A stretch of 64,000 bases of DNA from Streptacidiphilus sp041262525 (GCF_041262525.1 NZ_JBGCCK010000015.1:117965-181964); one strand, 5' to 3'. Shown: positions 51,519-61,047, counted from the stretch's first letter. Notes: a model not told the origin generated them from the letters alone. A program made the numbers and translations.

Positions 51519-53612
51519 CTACCGGGTGACGGTGAAGTCGTCGGCGTGGTAGGCAGGACCAGCCTTGCTGCCGTGGACGTAGAGGGTGACCGAGCTGGTG
51601 CTCGGACCGGTGGTGAAGGTGGTGCTGAGCTGCTGGTAGCCGGGGGTGGTGGGGCTGGTCTGGGTCCAGGAGTCGGTGGTGCCGGTGCCGGTGACCCCGA
51701 GGTAGGCGTTCGCGCCGTTGGGGTCGACGAATCCGCTGAGGGTGTAGGTGGTGTTCGGGGTGACGCTGACGGTCTGCTCGCACTCGCCGGTGGCGGTCGT
51801 GCTGGGTGTGCTCTGCAGGGCGTAGCCGCCGGAGTTGGCAGGCGTGGTGACGGTGGCGGCCGTGCCGCCGTAACAGGACCACGAGCTCAGCGTCCCGGTC
51901 TCGAAGCCGCCGTTGATGACGCGCTGGGAGTCGGTGATGAACGGGCCGTCGGGGGCGCCCGGGCGGACCTGGACCTCGGCCAGGGTGAGTTGCCCGGTGC
52001 CGCCGAGTTGAACGCGGACGTAGCGGCCGGTGAGGCCGGCGGGGGCGGGGACCACGCCGAGGCTGCGGGGGTTGGTGTCGGTGAGGTAGTCGGGGTACTG
52101 GGTGGTGGCGCGGAAGTTGCCGGTGAAGACGTTGATGACCCAGGTGCCGGGCTGGGTCTGCACCCACTGATTGGGTGCGATCGGTGAGGCGGGGATGGTG
52201 GCGCTGGCGCTGTCGGAGACGATCAGGTAGTAGCTGGCCTGCGGGACCGCGTTGTCGCCGGTGGCGTAGACGGCGCCGATGGGCTGGCTGGCGCCGAGGT
52301 CGACCTGCCACCAGGGGTTGGCCTGGCTCTGGGTCTGGGCGATGGTGCTGTCGGTCGCGGCGGGGTCGGTGACGCCGTCGACGGCCAGGTCGGCGGTGGC
52401 GGATCCCTGGGTGGAGGACTGGGTGGCTGTCTTGCCCAGGGCGAGGTCGGGGTCCTGGACGATGACGTCCTGGGTCTGGGTGTCCGCGCCGATCCGGTAG
52501 CTCAGGTGGGCGTCGCCCAGGGTGGCGCTGGTTTCGGCAGTGAGGGTCGCGGTGGTGGACCAGGTGCCGCCGGGGACCAGGGCCGGGACAGTGGTGGTGA
52601 CCAGGATGCCGCTGATTCCGGTGGGCGCAGTCAGACCGAGCGTGGTGGCCGCGCTGGTGGTGGTGCCGTTGTTGGTGACGGTGACCGGGATGCTCACGCT
52701 CTGACCGCGGGTCAGCAGGCAGGTGCCGGGCAGCTGCGCGGCAACCGCCAGGGTGCCGGTGCCGCCACCGCCGGACAGCGCCGTGGCGAACGTGGTGGTG
52801 GCCGAGAGCCAGCCGCAGCTGCTGGTGCCCAGTTCCGCGGTGCCGGACCAGATGATCGCGCCCTGCGTTGCAGCCTTGAGCTGGTTCAGCTCGCTGCTCC
52901 AGGTGGCGGCGCTGAGGTAGGGGTTGCCGGCGACGGCTTCGTTCTGCGGCCACATGTACGGGTAGATCGGCTGGCCGGCGTTGATCTGGTGGTCGTTGGC
53001 GACCGCGGCGTCGAGGTTGCCGGTCCACGCGGAGGCCGTGGCCCAGCGGTTGTACAGGGAGGGTGCGAAGAACGTCAGGCCGTTGTTCTGGTGCAGGACG
53101 GCGAGCTGGTTGATCTCGCTGGCGTTGAGGCTGTAGTCGTAGCTGTAGACGCCCAGCGGCTGGGAGGCCGGTATGACCTGCCGGGTCCAGGAGATCAGGG
53201 TCTGCCACGCCTGGAACTCGTTCGCCGCCTGGTTCGCGGGGGTGGACGACAGGGCGTCGATGCCCTCGAAGTCCAGCGTGATCGGTGCGGTGGCCGGCAG
53301 GCCGCTCACCGCGAACTTCACCAGGGCCTGGAACTGGGACTTGGTCGGCAGCGTGCAGTTGTAGGCGGAGGTGTTCGCGCAGGTGACGTTCCACAGGTCG
53401 TAGACCACCCCGGCGCGGGTCGCGCCGTCGTCGGCGACGAGGTTGGCGTTCCTGTAGCTGGTGTTGTCGAACAGGGTGAAAGCGCTGCTCGCGGAGCTCG
53501 GCGGCGCGGCGGCCATCACCAGGCCCGCGGCAGTGAGGGCAACCGCTGCCGCGGTGGCCGCCACTCCTCGCGCACGGGCCGTACCCGCGCCCTTGCTGAA
53601 CCGGACCGACAT
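51519..53612 (-). CDS. Secreted multidomain carbohydrate-binding protein with TIM-barrel-like domain
   Basis: A 697-residue secreted protein. It has a signal peptide (1-42), then a glycosidase-like region (45-275) with ITLDFEGIDALSS, LGVYSYDYSLNASEI and IYPYMWPQNEA, suggesting an acid residue in a barrel. An NPCBM/NEW3-like Ig domain follows (285-390, SVSIPVTVTNNGTTTSAA), then an F5/8C or fucolectin-like module (395-560, WWQVDLGASQPIGAVY) and a CBM4/9-like C-terminal module (570-697, NGGFETGTLSSWSCYG). The specific activity is not recognised. The ATG at 53612 has GGGAGAGG 7 nt upstream. It is divergent from a LacI regulator and preceded by the palindrome GTTAAAAGGTTTTAC. Confidence 0.85.
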   Translation of the reverse strand: MSVRFSKGAGTARARGVAATAAAVALTAAGLVMAAAPPSSASSAFTLFDNTSYRNANLVADDGATRAGVVYDLWNVTCANTSAYNCTLPTKSQFQALVKFAVSGLPATAPITLDFEGIDALSSTPANQAANEFQAWQTLISWTRQVIPASQPLGVYSYDYSLNASEINQLAVLHQNNGLTFFAPSLYNRWATASAWTGNLDAAVANDHQINAGQPIYPYMWPQNEAVAGNPYLSAATWSSELNQLKAATQGAIIWSGTAELGTSSCGWLSATTTFATALSGGGGTGTLAVAAQLPGTCLLTRGQSVSIPVTVTNNGTTTSAATTLGLTAPTGISGILVTTTVPALVPGGTWSTTATLTAETSATLGDAHLSYRIGADTQTQDVIVQDPDLALGKTATQSSTQGSATADLAVDGVTDPAATDSTIAQTQSQANPWWQVDLGASQPIGAVYATGDNAVPQASYYLIVSDSASATIPASPIAPNQWVQTQPGTWVINVFTGNFRATTQYPDYLTDTNPRSLGVVPAPAGLTGRYVRVQLGGTGQLTLAEVQVRPGAPDGPFITDSQRVINGGFETGTLSSWSCYGGTAATVTTPANSGGYALQSTPSTTATGECEQTVSVTPNTTYTLSGFVDPNGANAYLGVTGTGTTDSWTQTSPTTPGYQQLSTTFTTGPSTSSVTLYVHGSKAGPAYHADDFTVTR

Positions 53613-53666
53613 CCGATCACCTCTCCCGCCTGGATGCGCCCGCTTCCTTGCGGGCGCTGGGCAGGA

Positions 53667-53681
53667 GTTAAAAGGTTTTAC
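53667..53681. promoter_or_regulatory. LacI-type operator between divergent genes
   Basis: GTTAAAAGGTTTTAC is a near-perfect palindrome 55 bp before the secreted protein gene and 158 bp before the LacI regulator. Confidence 0.55.
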
Positions 53682-53838
53682 TAGCCGGCGGTCAAGGGTT
53701 CTGCCGCAGTTCTCACACGCGACCGCGTGGACGGCGGTTAAGATCCACCACGCGGCTCACCCGGCCCGCCGGGCCCGGACCAGCAGGAAGCCGTGGCGCC
53801 TGGGCGCGCGGCCCAGGCTGGCGAAGGCGGCACAGCGC

Positions 53839-54939
53839 ATGAACGGCAGCATCCCGCACGACCCCGGCCGGTCGCCGCGTGCGACCGGGGCCGGACGCGG
53901 TCGCCCCGGGATCCGGCAGGTCGCCGAGCGCGCCGGGGTCTCGACCGCGACCGTGTCCCGGATCCTGAACGGCAGCTACCCGGACGCTCCCGCGACGCGG
54001 GCCAAGGTGCTGGCCGCGGTCTCAGAGCTCGGCTACGTGGCCAACCCGCACGCCCGCGCCCTGCACCAGCGGCGCAGCGGCACGATCGCCATCGCGGTCG
54101 GCGCGCTGGACGACGGCGTCCTGGGTGCGATCGTCCAGTCGATCGCCAACCAGGCCGCCCTGGCGGAACGGCTGTGCCTGATCGCCACGACCGGCTGGGA
54201 GACCGCCCACGAGGCACGGGTACTCGCCCAGTTGCAGGCACAGGGAGCCGACGCGCTCATCGTGGTCGGCAGTGCCCGTGAGAGCGAGGACTATCAGCGG
54301 CGGATGCGCGACCTGGCCCAGGCCCTGGCAGCCGAGGGCACCCGGCTGGTGCTCTGCGGCCGACCCGCGATCGCGGCCGACGCGCCCGCTGTCGTGGTGG
54401 AGTTCGACCAGGAGGCCGGCGCTCTGGCGGCCACCCGCCACCTGCTCGCCCTCGGACACCGGCGGATCCTCCACCTCAGTGGCCCGCTCGACTTCACCAT
54501 GACCACCGCGCGGCAGGCAGGCTACCGGCGCGCCCTTGCAGAGCACGGACGTGACACTGCCGGGGGCGCCGATGCGCTGCCCGTGCTGCAGGCCTCGACC
54601 TCGCTCGGACGCGAGGGCGGCCACGCCGCCATGACGGACCGTCTTGCCCAGGGCGGGCCGGACTTCACTGCCGTCCTGGCCGCGAACGACAGCGCCGCGG
54701 CCGGGGTGTCGCAGGCGCTGCGGGAGGCAGGGCTGCGCGTGCCCGAGGACGTGTCCGTGATCGGTTTCGACGATGTCGCCTTCGCTGCCGACCTAGGGCT
54801 GACCACCGTGCACATTCCCGCGCGCGAGCTGGGGCTCGCCGCTTTCGACCTGGCCACCCGACCTGATCAGCCCGCTGGGGCATTGATGCTTCCGACCAGG
54901 CTGGTGGTGCGGGCGACCACCGGTCCCGCGCCCGGCTGA
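53839..54939 (+). CDS. LacI-family transcriptional regulator
   Basis: A 366-residue LacI/GalR regulator. The helix-turn-helix and hinge span residues 25-85 (IRQVAERAGVSTATVSRILN, then ELGYVANPHARALHQRR). The periplasmic-binding-like sugar domain follows with VVEFDQEAGALAATRHLLAL near 185 and VSVIGFDDVAFAADLGLTTV near 310. The ATG at 53839 leaves a 25-residue extension before the helix-turn-helix. It is divergent from the secreted protein/DUF2264 pair, which it probably controls. Confidence 0.9.
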   Translation: MNGSIPHDPGRSPRATGAGRGRPGIRQVAERAGVSTATVSRILNGSYPDAPATRAKVLAAVSELGYVANPHARALHQRRSGTIAIAVGALDDGVLGAIVQSIANQAALAERLCLIATTGWETAHEARVLAQLQAQGADALIVVGSARESEDYQRRMRDLAQALAAEGTRLVLCGRPAIAADAPAVVVEFDQEAGALAATRHLLALGHRRILHLSGPLDFTMTTARQAGYRRALAEHGRDTAGGADALPVLQASTSLGREGGHAAMTDRLAQGGPDFTAVLAANDSAAAGVSQALREAGLRVPEDVSVIGFDDVAFAADLGLTTVHIPARELGLAAFDLATRPDQPAGALMLPTRLVVRATTGPAPG

Positions 54940-55071
54940 CACCCCCGGATCGCCGATGGATGGTGGCGGTGTGGTCACCCCGCGTTCTTCGGGGCGAGGG
55001 CCGGGCGATCGCGCAGGGCGCCCAGTGCGCGCAGCCGTGGTGGCGGGCCGGACTGCGGCCCCGCAGCCCCG

Positions 55072-55097
55072 CCCCGGCGCTCGCGCGAGCGCCGGGG
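55072..55097 (+). terminator. 26-bp perfect palindrome, probable terminator
   Basis: Arms CCCCGGCGCTCGC and GCGAGCGCCGGGG are fully complementary, 133 bp after the LacI gene's stop. Confidence 0.5.
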
Positions 55098-55182
55098 ACG
55101 TCGGGCGTCCGTCCCCGGGTTCCGGCTGCTGGGCCTGGCGTCGCAGGGCCGACGAGCCGCCCGAAGCCGCGCTGACGGCGAA

Positions 55183-55195
55183 GTTAACCGGTTAC
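55183..55195. promoter_or_regulatory. LacI-type operator 1 of the sugar-importer operon
   Basis: GTTAACCGGTTAC is a near-palindrome with the central CG typical of LacI-family operators, 223 bp before the hydroxyacid dehydrogenase. Confidence 0.55.
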
Positions 55196-55373
55196 CCACA
55201 ACAGGCGTCAATCGTCCGGCCGTCGCCTGCGTGTACTCCGCGCATAGTCATGGCAGTTCAGGGCCGGTATACATCGACGTCTTCTTGCACCATGGAGCGC
55301 GGTAGACGGAATTGCTGCCGCATCGGCCCTTGACGTTCCGCCGGGGTAGCTCATAGCTTTCCCGCCATCAAGG

Positions 55374-55386
55374 CAAGCGGTTACCC
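55374..55386. promoter_or_regulatory. LacI-type operator 2 of the sugar-importer operon
   Basis: CAAGCGGTTACCC repeats the CGGTTACCC half of operator 1 in the same orientation, 32 bp before the GTG at 55418. The left half is degenerate. Confidence 0.5.
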
Positions 55387-55417
55387 ACCGCGTCGCCCCG
55401 ATGAAGGGAAACGGAAC

Positions 55418-56443
55418 GTGCTGTCCCAGCAGCCCGGCGTGGTGATCGCCATGCAGCCGGAGGTCGCCGCCCGCGCGCTGACCCCGGATCTGCTGGACCG
55501 GATCGCCGCCGTCGGACAGGTCGACCGCGGCCTGATCGTCACCGACTTCGCGGACCCGAACTCCGCCGCCGCTCTGGCCGGCGCCGAGGTGCTGCTGACC
55601 GGCTGGGGCTGCCCCCGTATCGACGCCCAGGTCCTGGCCGCGGCACCGCGGCTGCGTGCGGTGCTGCACGCGGCCGGAACCGTCAAGGACCACGTGGCGC
55701 CCGAGGTGTGGGAGCGCGGTATCGCGGTCTCCTCCGCGGCCCAGGCCAACGCCTGGCCGGTGGCCCAGTACACCCTCGCCGCCATCCTGCTGGCAGGCAA
55801 GCGGGCCTTCCGGCACGCCGCCTGCGGTGTCGGCGGCGGCACCGGGTTCAGCAACCTCGACCCGGCGCTCGGCAATCATGCCCGCACGGTGGGCGTCGTC
55901 GGCGCCTCACGCATCGGCCGCCTGGTCGTGCCGCTGCTGGCCGCCCACGGCTACCGCATCCAGGTCAGCGACCCCACGCTGACTCCGGCCGCCGCCGCAG
56001 CCCTGCTACCCGCAGGTTCGCCGTCGGCCCACCTGGTCGACCTGGACACGCTGCTGGCGTCCAGCGACATCGTCACCCTGCACGCCCCGCTGCTCCCCGA
56101 CACCCGCTACCTGATCGACGCACGACGGCTCGGCCTGCTCCGTGACGGCGCGGTCCTTATCAACACCGCCCGGGGTGCGCTGGTCGACACCGACGCCCTC
56201 ACCCGGCACTGCGGAGCCGGGCGGATCGACGCCGTCCTGGACGTCACCGACCCCGAACCCCTGCCTGCCACGCACCCCCTGCGGCACCTGCCAGGCGTGT
56301 GGATCACCCCCCACCTCGCCGGAGCTGCCGGAACCGAGGTCCGCACACTCGGCGAATTCGCCGTGCACGAACTCGAACGCCTCGCGGCCGGCCTGCCCCT
56401 GCTCGGACAGGTCACTGCCCACAACCTGGCCCACCTCGCCTGA
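55418..56443 (+). CDS. D-isomer-specific 2-hydroxyacid dehydrogenase family protein
   Basis: A 341-residue NAD-dependent dehydrogenase. The nucleotide-binding motif TVGVVGASRIGRLVVPLLAA is near 160 (GxSxxG in place of GxGxxG). The catalytic Arg/Glu/His appear in LINTARGALVDTDAL (near 250), VTDPEPLPATHPL (near 280) and ITPHLAGAAG (near 300). It should interconvert a 2-hydroxy and a 2-oxo acid. It heads the operon of a sugar importer, so it may process a sugar acid. The GTG at 55418 has GGGAAACGGAA upstream. Confidence 0.87.
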   Translation: MLSQQPGVVIAMQPEVAARALTPDLLDRIAAVGQVDRGLIVTDFADPNSAAALAGAEVLLTGWGCPRIDAQVLAAAPRLRAVLHAAGTVKDHVAPEVWERGIAVSSAAQANAWPVAQYTLAAILLAGKRAFRHAACGVGGGTGFSNLDPALGNHARTVGVVGASRIGRLVVPLLAAHGYRIQVSDPTLTPAAAAALLPAGSPSAHLVDLDTLLASSDIVTLHAPLLPDTRYLIDARRLGLLRDGAVLINTARGALVDTDALTRHCGAGRIDAVLDVTDPEPLPATHPLRHLPGVWITPHLAGAAGTEVRTLGEFAVHELERLAAGLPLLGQVTAHNLAHLA

Positions 56444-56490
56444 CCCCGCCTGCCGACCTCCACCCCCACCCCCGAGAGAGGCCCTCCTTC

Positions 56491-57933
56491 GTGAACGCCA
56501 CCTCGCCCGAACCCACCGCCACCCGCATGTCCCGACGCAACCTGCTGCGCACCACCGGGCTCCTCGGCCTGGCCGTCGGCTCCGCCGGCGTGCTCTCCGC
56601 CTGCGCCGCCGCCTCCTCCGGCGGCAACGGCTCCGCCCCCGCCGCCGGGGCGACCAGCGCCGGCAACCCGCTCGGGGTGGACGCCGGCGCGCCGCTGGAG
56701 GTGTTCGTCTTCAAGGGCGGCTACGGCGACGCCTACGCCGTCTACGACGAGTCGCTCTACAGCAAGGCTTTCCCCAAAGCGAAGCTCAGCCACAACGGCA
56801 TCCAGCAGATGCAGACCCAGCTGCAGCCACGCTTCGTCGGCGGAAACCCGCCGGACCTGATCGACAACTCCGGTCCTGCGGTGTTCCCGCTGCCCACCCT
56901 GGTCGCGAACGGACAGGTCGCCGACCTCACCCCGCTGTTGAACGCCCCGTCCTACGACACCCCCGGCAAGACCGTCGCGCAGACTCTGCAGCCCGGGGCG
57001 CTGGATGCGGTCACCTACGACGGCAAGGTGATGGGCCTGCCCTACGTCTCGACCGTGAAGGGCCTGTGGTACTCCCAGTCCCTGTTCGACAAGCACGGTT
57101 GGACCTGGCCCAGCACCTGGGACGGGCTGACCGCGCTGCTGGGGCAGATGAAGCAGGCCGGCATCGCGCCGTTCGCCTACGGCGGCTCGGACGCGGCGAA
57201 CTACTTCCTCTACCCTCTGTTCAGCCTGGCCGGCAAGCAGGGCGGCGCGCAGGCCCTGATCGACCTGGACAATCTCAAGCCCGGCGCCTGGCAGTCGGAG
57301 CCCATGCAGAACGCCGCCGCCGCCATCGCCAAGCTCGCCGCAACCGGGATGTTCCTCGCCGGCAGCGCCGGGCTCAACCACACCCAGGCGCAGACCGCCT
57401 GGGTGCAGGGCAAGGCCGGGATCTACGCGTCCGGCTCCTGGATCGAGAGCGAGATGACCGGCATCACCCCGGCCGACTTCCAGATGACCTTCGGCAACGT
57501 CCCGTTGCTGACCGCCGGTGACAAGCTCCCGGCCACGGCGGTTCTGGCGAGCGCGCTGGAGGTCTACCTGGTCCCGGCGCAAGCCAAGAACCAGCGCGGC
57601 GCCATGGAGCTGCTGCGGATCATGCTGTCCAAGCAGGGCGCGGCACGCTTCTCCCAGCTCACCCACGCGCCGACCGTCGTCACCGGCGCGACGGGCAACC
57701 AGTCCTTCGGCTCCACCGCCTACGCCTCCGTCGCCAAGGCCCTGGCCGCCTCCGGATCGAACACCTTCACCTACCTTGTCTCCTCCTGGTACCCGACCAT
57801 CGGCAAGGAGCTGAACGTGCAGATCGCCAACCTGCTCGCCGGCCGGGTCGACGGCCCCGGCTTCCTCAAGGCCGTACAGGCCGCCTCCGACAAGGTCGCC
57901 TCTGACTCCTCCATCCCCAAGCACCACCGCTGA
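56491..57933 (+). CDS. ABC sugar transporter substrate-binding lipoprotein
   Basis: A 480-residue family-1 solute-binding protein. A twin-arginine-like start (SRRNLLRTTG) leads to a lipobox VLSAC (Cys 38). The mature part has the sugar-binding layout: IDNSGPAVFPLPTLVANGQV, VMGLPYVSTVKGLWYSQSLF, GWTWPSTWDGLTALLGQMKQ and WVQGKAGIYASGSWIES. It captures an oligosaccharide or sugar outside the membrane. The GTG at 56491 has GAGAGAGG upstream; an ATG at 56527 is the alternative. It is followed by two permease genes, and no ATPase gene is in the cluster (a shared MsiK-type ATPase is likely). Confidence 0.9.
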   Translation: MNATSPEPTATRMSRRNLLRTTGLLGLAVGSAGVLSACAAASSGGNGSAPAAGATSAGNPLGVDAGAPLEVFVFKGGYGDAYAVYDESLYSKAFPKAKLSHNGIQQMQTQLQPRFVGGNPPDLIDNSGPAVFPLPTLVANGQVADLTPLLNAPSYDTPGKTVAQTLQPGALDAVTYDGKVMGLPYVSTVKGLWYSQSLFDKHGWTWPSTWDGLTALLGQMKQAGIAPFAYGGSDAANYFLYPLFSLAGKQGGAQALIDLDNLKPGAWQSEPMQNAAAAIAKLAATGMFLAGSAGLNHTQAQTAWVQGKAGIYASGSWIESEMTGITPADFQMTFGNVPLLTAGDKLPATAVLASALEVYLVPAQAKNQRGAMELLRIMLSKQGAARFSQLTHAPTVVTGATGNQSFGSTAYASVAKALAASGSNTFTYLVSSWYPTIGKELNVQIANLLAGRVDGPGFLKAVQAASDKVASDSSIPKHHR

Positions 57934-57975
57934 CGCGATGCCGCCGGCACCCAGGACCAGAACGGAGAGACCCCC

Positions 57976-58881
57976 GTGCAGCACGGCAGATTTCGCATCA
58001 TCACGCTCTTCCTGGCGGGCCCGCTCGCCCTGTACGGGGTCTTCGTGCTCTCCCCGTTCGCCCAGGCCTTCTGGCTGTCCCTGACCAGCTGGAGCGGATA
58101 CACCGCCGCCCAGCCCTTCGTAGGACTGGCCAACTACAAGGCCCTCATGTCGGATCCCGCCTTCTGGCAGGCCCTGGAGCACAACGGTCTCCTGCTGGCC
58201 GTGGTCCCGGTTGCCACGATCATCCTGGGGCTGTTCTTCGCCGGCGTGCTCAACGTCGGGGCGTCCGCCGGCCGGGTCGGCGGCGTTCGCGGCTCCTCCG
58301 TCTACCAGAAGCTGTACTTCCTGCCGCACGTGCTGCCGGTCGTGATCGTCGCCGTGCTGTGGCAGTTCCTCTACAACCCCCAACTCGGCCTGGTCAACAG
58401 CGGCCTGGACAGGCTCGGCCTCGGGTCCTTGAAGCAGACCTGGCTCGGCGACCCCGCCGTCGCCCTGTGGTCCCTGGCCGCGATCATGCTGTGGACCGGG
58501 ACCGGCTTCTACGTGGTCCTGTTCAGCGCCGCCATGCAGTCCATCCCCCGCGAACTCTACGAGGCCGCCGACCTGGACGGCGCGGGCCGTCTGGGCACGA
58601 TGTGGCGGATCACCCTGCCGCTGCTGCGCGAGACCGTCCAGGTGTCCTGGATCTACCTCGGCATCGGCGCGCTCGACGCCTTCGCGCTCTTCCAGGTCCT
58701 GCTGCCGGACGGCGGCCCCAACGACTCGACCAACGTCGTGTCCCAGTACCTGTACCAAACCGCCTTCCAGAACGGGCAGATGGGCTACGCCTCCGCCATC
58801 GGCGTCGTCCTGTGCCTGCTCACGCTGCTGCTCGCCGGCGCGACCTTCCTCCTCTCGCGCCGCGAGACCATCGAGTTCTAG
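57976..58881 (+). CDS. ABC sugar transporter permease (MalF-like)
   Basis: A 301-residue permease with six hydrophobic segments. The EAA loop is YEAADLDGAGRLGTMWRITL, near residue 195, where the ATPase docks. The start is GTG or the following codons after GGAGAGACCCCC. It lies 42 bp after the binding-protein gene and is the first of two permeases. Confidence 0.9.
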   Translation: MQHGRFRIITLFLAGPLALYGVFVLSPFAQAFWLSLTSWSGYTAAQPFVGLANYKALMSDPAFWQALEHNGLLLAVVPVATIILGLFFAGVLNVGASAGRVGGVRGSSVYQKLYFLPHVLPVVIVAVLWQFLYNPQLGLVNSGLDRLGLGSLKQTWLGDPAVALWSLAAIMLWTGTGFYVVLFSAAMQSIPRELYEAADLDGAGRLGTMWRITLPLLRETVQVSWIYLGIGALDAFALFQVLLPDGGPNDSTNVVSQYLYQTAFQNGQMGYASAIGVVLCLLTLLLAGATFLLSRRETIEF

Positions 58882-58894
58882 GACGGTGACCCAG

Positions 58895-59881
58895 ATGACC
58901 ACCCCCACCCGCGCCGAGCACGCGTACCAAGACTCACACCACCACCACGACCGGACCGGCACCGCGAGAGGGTCCGGCGCCGACCCCGACCAGGACACCG
59001 ACCGTACGACCGCGGCGAGTTCGGCGCCGCAGCCCAACGGCCTCCCGGCTCGGATCCTGGGACGGTGCGTCACCGCGGCCACCCACGGCGTGCTGATCTG
59101 CTGGGCGCTGGCCGCCCTGGTGCCGCTGGCCTGGGCGCTGCTGAGCGCCTTCAAGGACAACAGTCAGCTGTTCACCAACCCCTGGGGATTTCCGGGCAGT
59201 TGGCACCCGGCCAACTTCGCCCACGCCTGGAACCAGGCGAACATCGGCGGCTATTTCGTCAACACCTGTCTGGTGGTCGCCGGGTCGATGGCGCTGACCA
59301 TGCTGCTGGGCCCGATGGCGGCGTACGTCCTGGCGCGCTTCACCTTCCCCGGCAACCGCTTCCTCTACTACCTGTTCATGGCCGGCATGACCTTCCCGGT
59401 CTTCCTCGCCCTGGTGCCGCTCTTCTTCGTGGTCAAGAACTTCGGCCTGATCGGCACGCCGACCGGCCTGATCCTGGTCTACACGGCCTACTCGCTGCCG
59501 TTCACCGTCTTCTTCATGACCGGCTTCTTCCGGACCCTGCCCACCGCGGTGGCCGAGGCCGCCATCATCGACGGCTGCTCCCAGGAGGGCGTCTACTTCC
59601 GGATCATGCTGCCGATGGCGAAGCCCGGCCTGATCAGCATCGGGATCTTCAACTTCCTCAGCCTGTGGAACCAGTTCCTGCTCCCGATGGTCCTCAACCC
59701 CGACCAGCACAAGTACGTCCTGTCGCAGGGACTGGCCGCGCTCGCCGTCCAGCAGGGCTACCAGGGCGACTGGGGCGCGCTCTTCGCCGGGCTGGTGATC
59801 TCCGCAATGCCGGTGGTCGGCCTCTATCTCGCCTTCCAGAAGCGTGTGCAGACCGGCCTGAGCGTGGGGCTGCTCAAGTGA
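58895..59881 (+). CDS. ABC sugar transporter permease (MalG-like)
   Basis: A 328-residue permease with a long polar N-terminus (His/Asp-rich, 1-60) and six membrane segments. The EAA loop is VAEAAIIDGCSQEGVYFRIM near 228. The ATG at 58895 is favoured because the AGGA at 58880 is only 2 nt from the alternative GTG at 58886. With the preceding gene it forms the membrane channel of the importer. Confidence 0.9.
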   Translation: MTTPTRAEHAYQDSHHHHDRTGTARGSGADPDQDTDRTTAASSAPQPNGLPARILGRCVTAATHGVLICWALAALVPLAWALLSAFKDNSQLFTNPWGFPGSWHPANFAHAWNQANIGGYFVNTCLVVAGSMALTMLLGPMAAYVLARFTFPGNRFLYYLFMAGMTFPVFLALVPLFFVVKNFGLIGTPTGLILVYTAYSLPFTVFFMTGFFRTLPTAVAEAAIIDGCSQEGVYFRIMLPMAKPGLISIGIFNFLSLWNQFLLPMVLNPDQHKYVLSQGLAALAVQQGYQGDWGALFAGLVISAMPVVGLYLAFQKRVQTGLSVGLLK

Positions 59882-59925
59882 CCGCAACCGGACGAACCCG
59901 CAGCCCGGCAACGGGCGGGAAACCG

Positions 59926-59931
59926 TATGCT
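59926..59931 (+). promoter_or_regulatory. Probable -10 box of a leaderless promoter
   Basis: TATGCT ends 6 nt before the ATG at 59938, so this LacI gene may have its own leaderless promoter inside the operon. Confidence 0.4.
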
Positions 59932-59937
59932 CCCCCC

Positions 59938-61047
59938 ATGCCCGACCCGACCAGCCCGCTGCCGCTCGGCCGCCCCGCCACCGTCCGCGACGTCGCCCAG
60001 CGCGCGGAGGTCTCGACCGCCACCGTCTCGCGCGTGCTGACCGGCAACAAGCCGGTCACCCCCGAGATCCGCAGGCGCGTGCAGCAGGCCATGAAGGAGC
60101 TGGACTACGTCGTCAACGAGCAGGCCCGCGCCCTGACCGTGAACACCTCCCGCACGGTCGCGATCCTGCTCGCCAACCTCACCTGGCCCTTCCACAACCG
60201 CGTCGCCCACGGCATCGAGCAGGAGGCCGTCGCCCAGAACCTGGCCTGTCTGGTCGCCACCACCATGGGCGACCCCGAACGCGAGATGGCCCAGGTCGAA
60301 CTGCTGCGCGCCCGCAACACCGACGCGATCGTCCTCATCGGCGGCGTCGTCGACACCCCCGAGTACCGCGAACGCATCACCCACCTGGCCCGCTCCCTGG
60401 ACGCCAAGGGCTCCCGGCTGGTCCTCTGCGGACGCCCGGCCCCCGCTCCCGACCTGCCCGTCACGGTCGTCGACTACGACAACGAAGGCGGCGCCTACGC
60501 CGCCACCAGCCACCTGCTCTCCCTCGGCCACCGCCGCATCGCTTTTCTGGGAGGCATGCCCGGCCACACCACAGTCGAAGCCCGCTTGACCGGCTACCGC
60601 CGCGCCCACCACGACTATCACGTCGAGGTGGACCCCGCCCTCGTGCTCACCCAGCAGCCCCTCGGCCAGACCAATCGCGGCTTCGCCCGGGAGACCATCC
60701 ACGCCATGACCCTGGCCGCCGCCGGGGGACCGTTGCCGTTCACCGCTCTGTTCTGCTTCGACGACATCACCGCCGCCGGCGCCGTCAGCGCCCTACGCGA
60801 CGCCGCAGTCGACGTCCCTCGCGACGTGTCCGTCATCGGGTTCAACGACGAACCCACCGCCCTGGACGTCTTCCCACAACTGAGCACCGTGCACGTCCCT
60901 CACGTCGAACTCGGCCGCACCGCACTGCGCCTGGCGCTGGGACGCAACGACCTGATGAACCGCGACACCGGCCAGCATGTCGTCCTGGGCACCCACCTGG
61001 TCATGCGTCACTCGGTCGCTCCCCTCCTGCCCGACCGCCGCACGTGA
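59938..61047 (+). CDS. LacI-family transcriptional regulator
   Basis: A 369-residue LacI/GalR regulator. The helix-turn-helix is VRDVAQRAEVSTATVSRVLT (residues 17-36) and the hinge region is YVVNEQARALTVNTSRTVA. The sugar domain has TVVDYDNEGGAYAATSHLLS near 180 and VSVIGFNDEPTALDVFPQLS near 300. It lies 56 bp after the permease gene and overlaps the isomerase by 4 bp (GTGA). It probably binds the GTTAACCGGTTAC-type sites before this operon. Confidence 0.9.
   Translation: MPDPTSPLPLGRPATVRDVAQRAEVSTATVSRVLTGNKPVTPEIRRRVQQAMKELDYVVNEQARALTVNTSRTVAILLANLTWPFHNRVAHGIEQEAVAQNLACLVATTMGDPEREMAQVELLRARNTDAIVLIGGVVDTPEYRERITHLARSLDAKGSRLVLCGRPAPAPDLPVTVVDYDNEGGAYAATSHLLSLGHRRIAFLGGMPGHTTVEARLTGYRRAHHDYHVEVDPALVLTQQPLGQTNRGFARETIHAMTLAAAGGPLPFTALFCFDDITAAGAVSALRDAAVDVPRDVSVIGFNDEPTALDVFPQLSTVHVPHVELGRTALRLALGRNDLMNRDTGQHVVLGTHLVMRHSVAPLLPDRRT

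Larger units (their letters stand above)
54940..55417. other. Regulatory intergenic region
   Basis: The 478 bases hold no supported gene. They contain a perfect 26-bp palindrome at 55072-55097 (arms CCCCGGCGCTCGC), probably the terminator of the LacI gene. Two LacI-type sites then precede the hydroxyacid dehydrogenase gene. Confidence 0.6.

Noticed and set aside
51445..53394. Very long open frame (over 1300 codons) extending the DUF2264 gene
   Set aside because: The upstream part is a GC-rich shadow of the secreted multidomain protein in another frame; the DUF2264 homology begins at the ATG at 51444.
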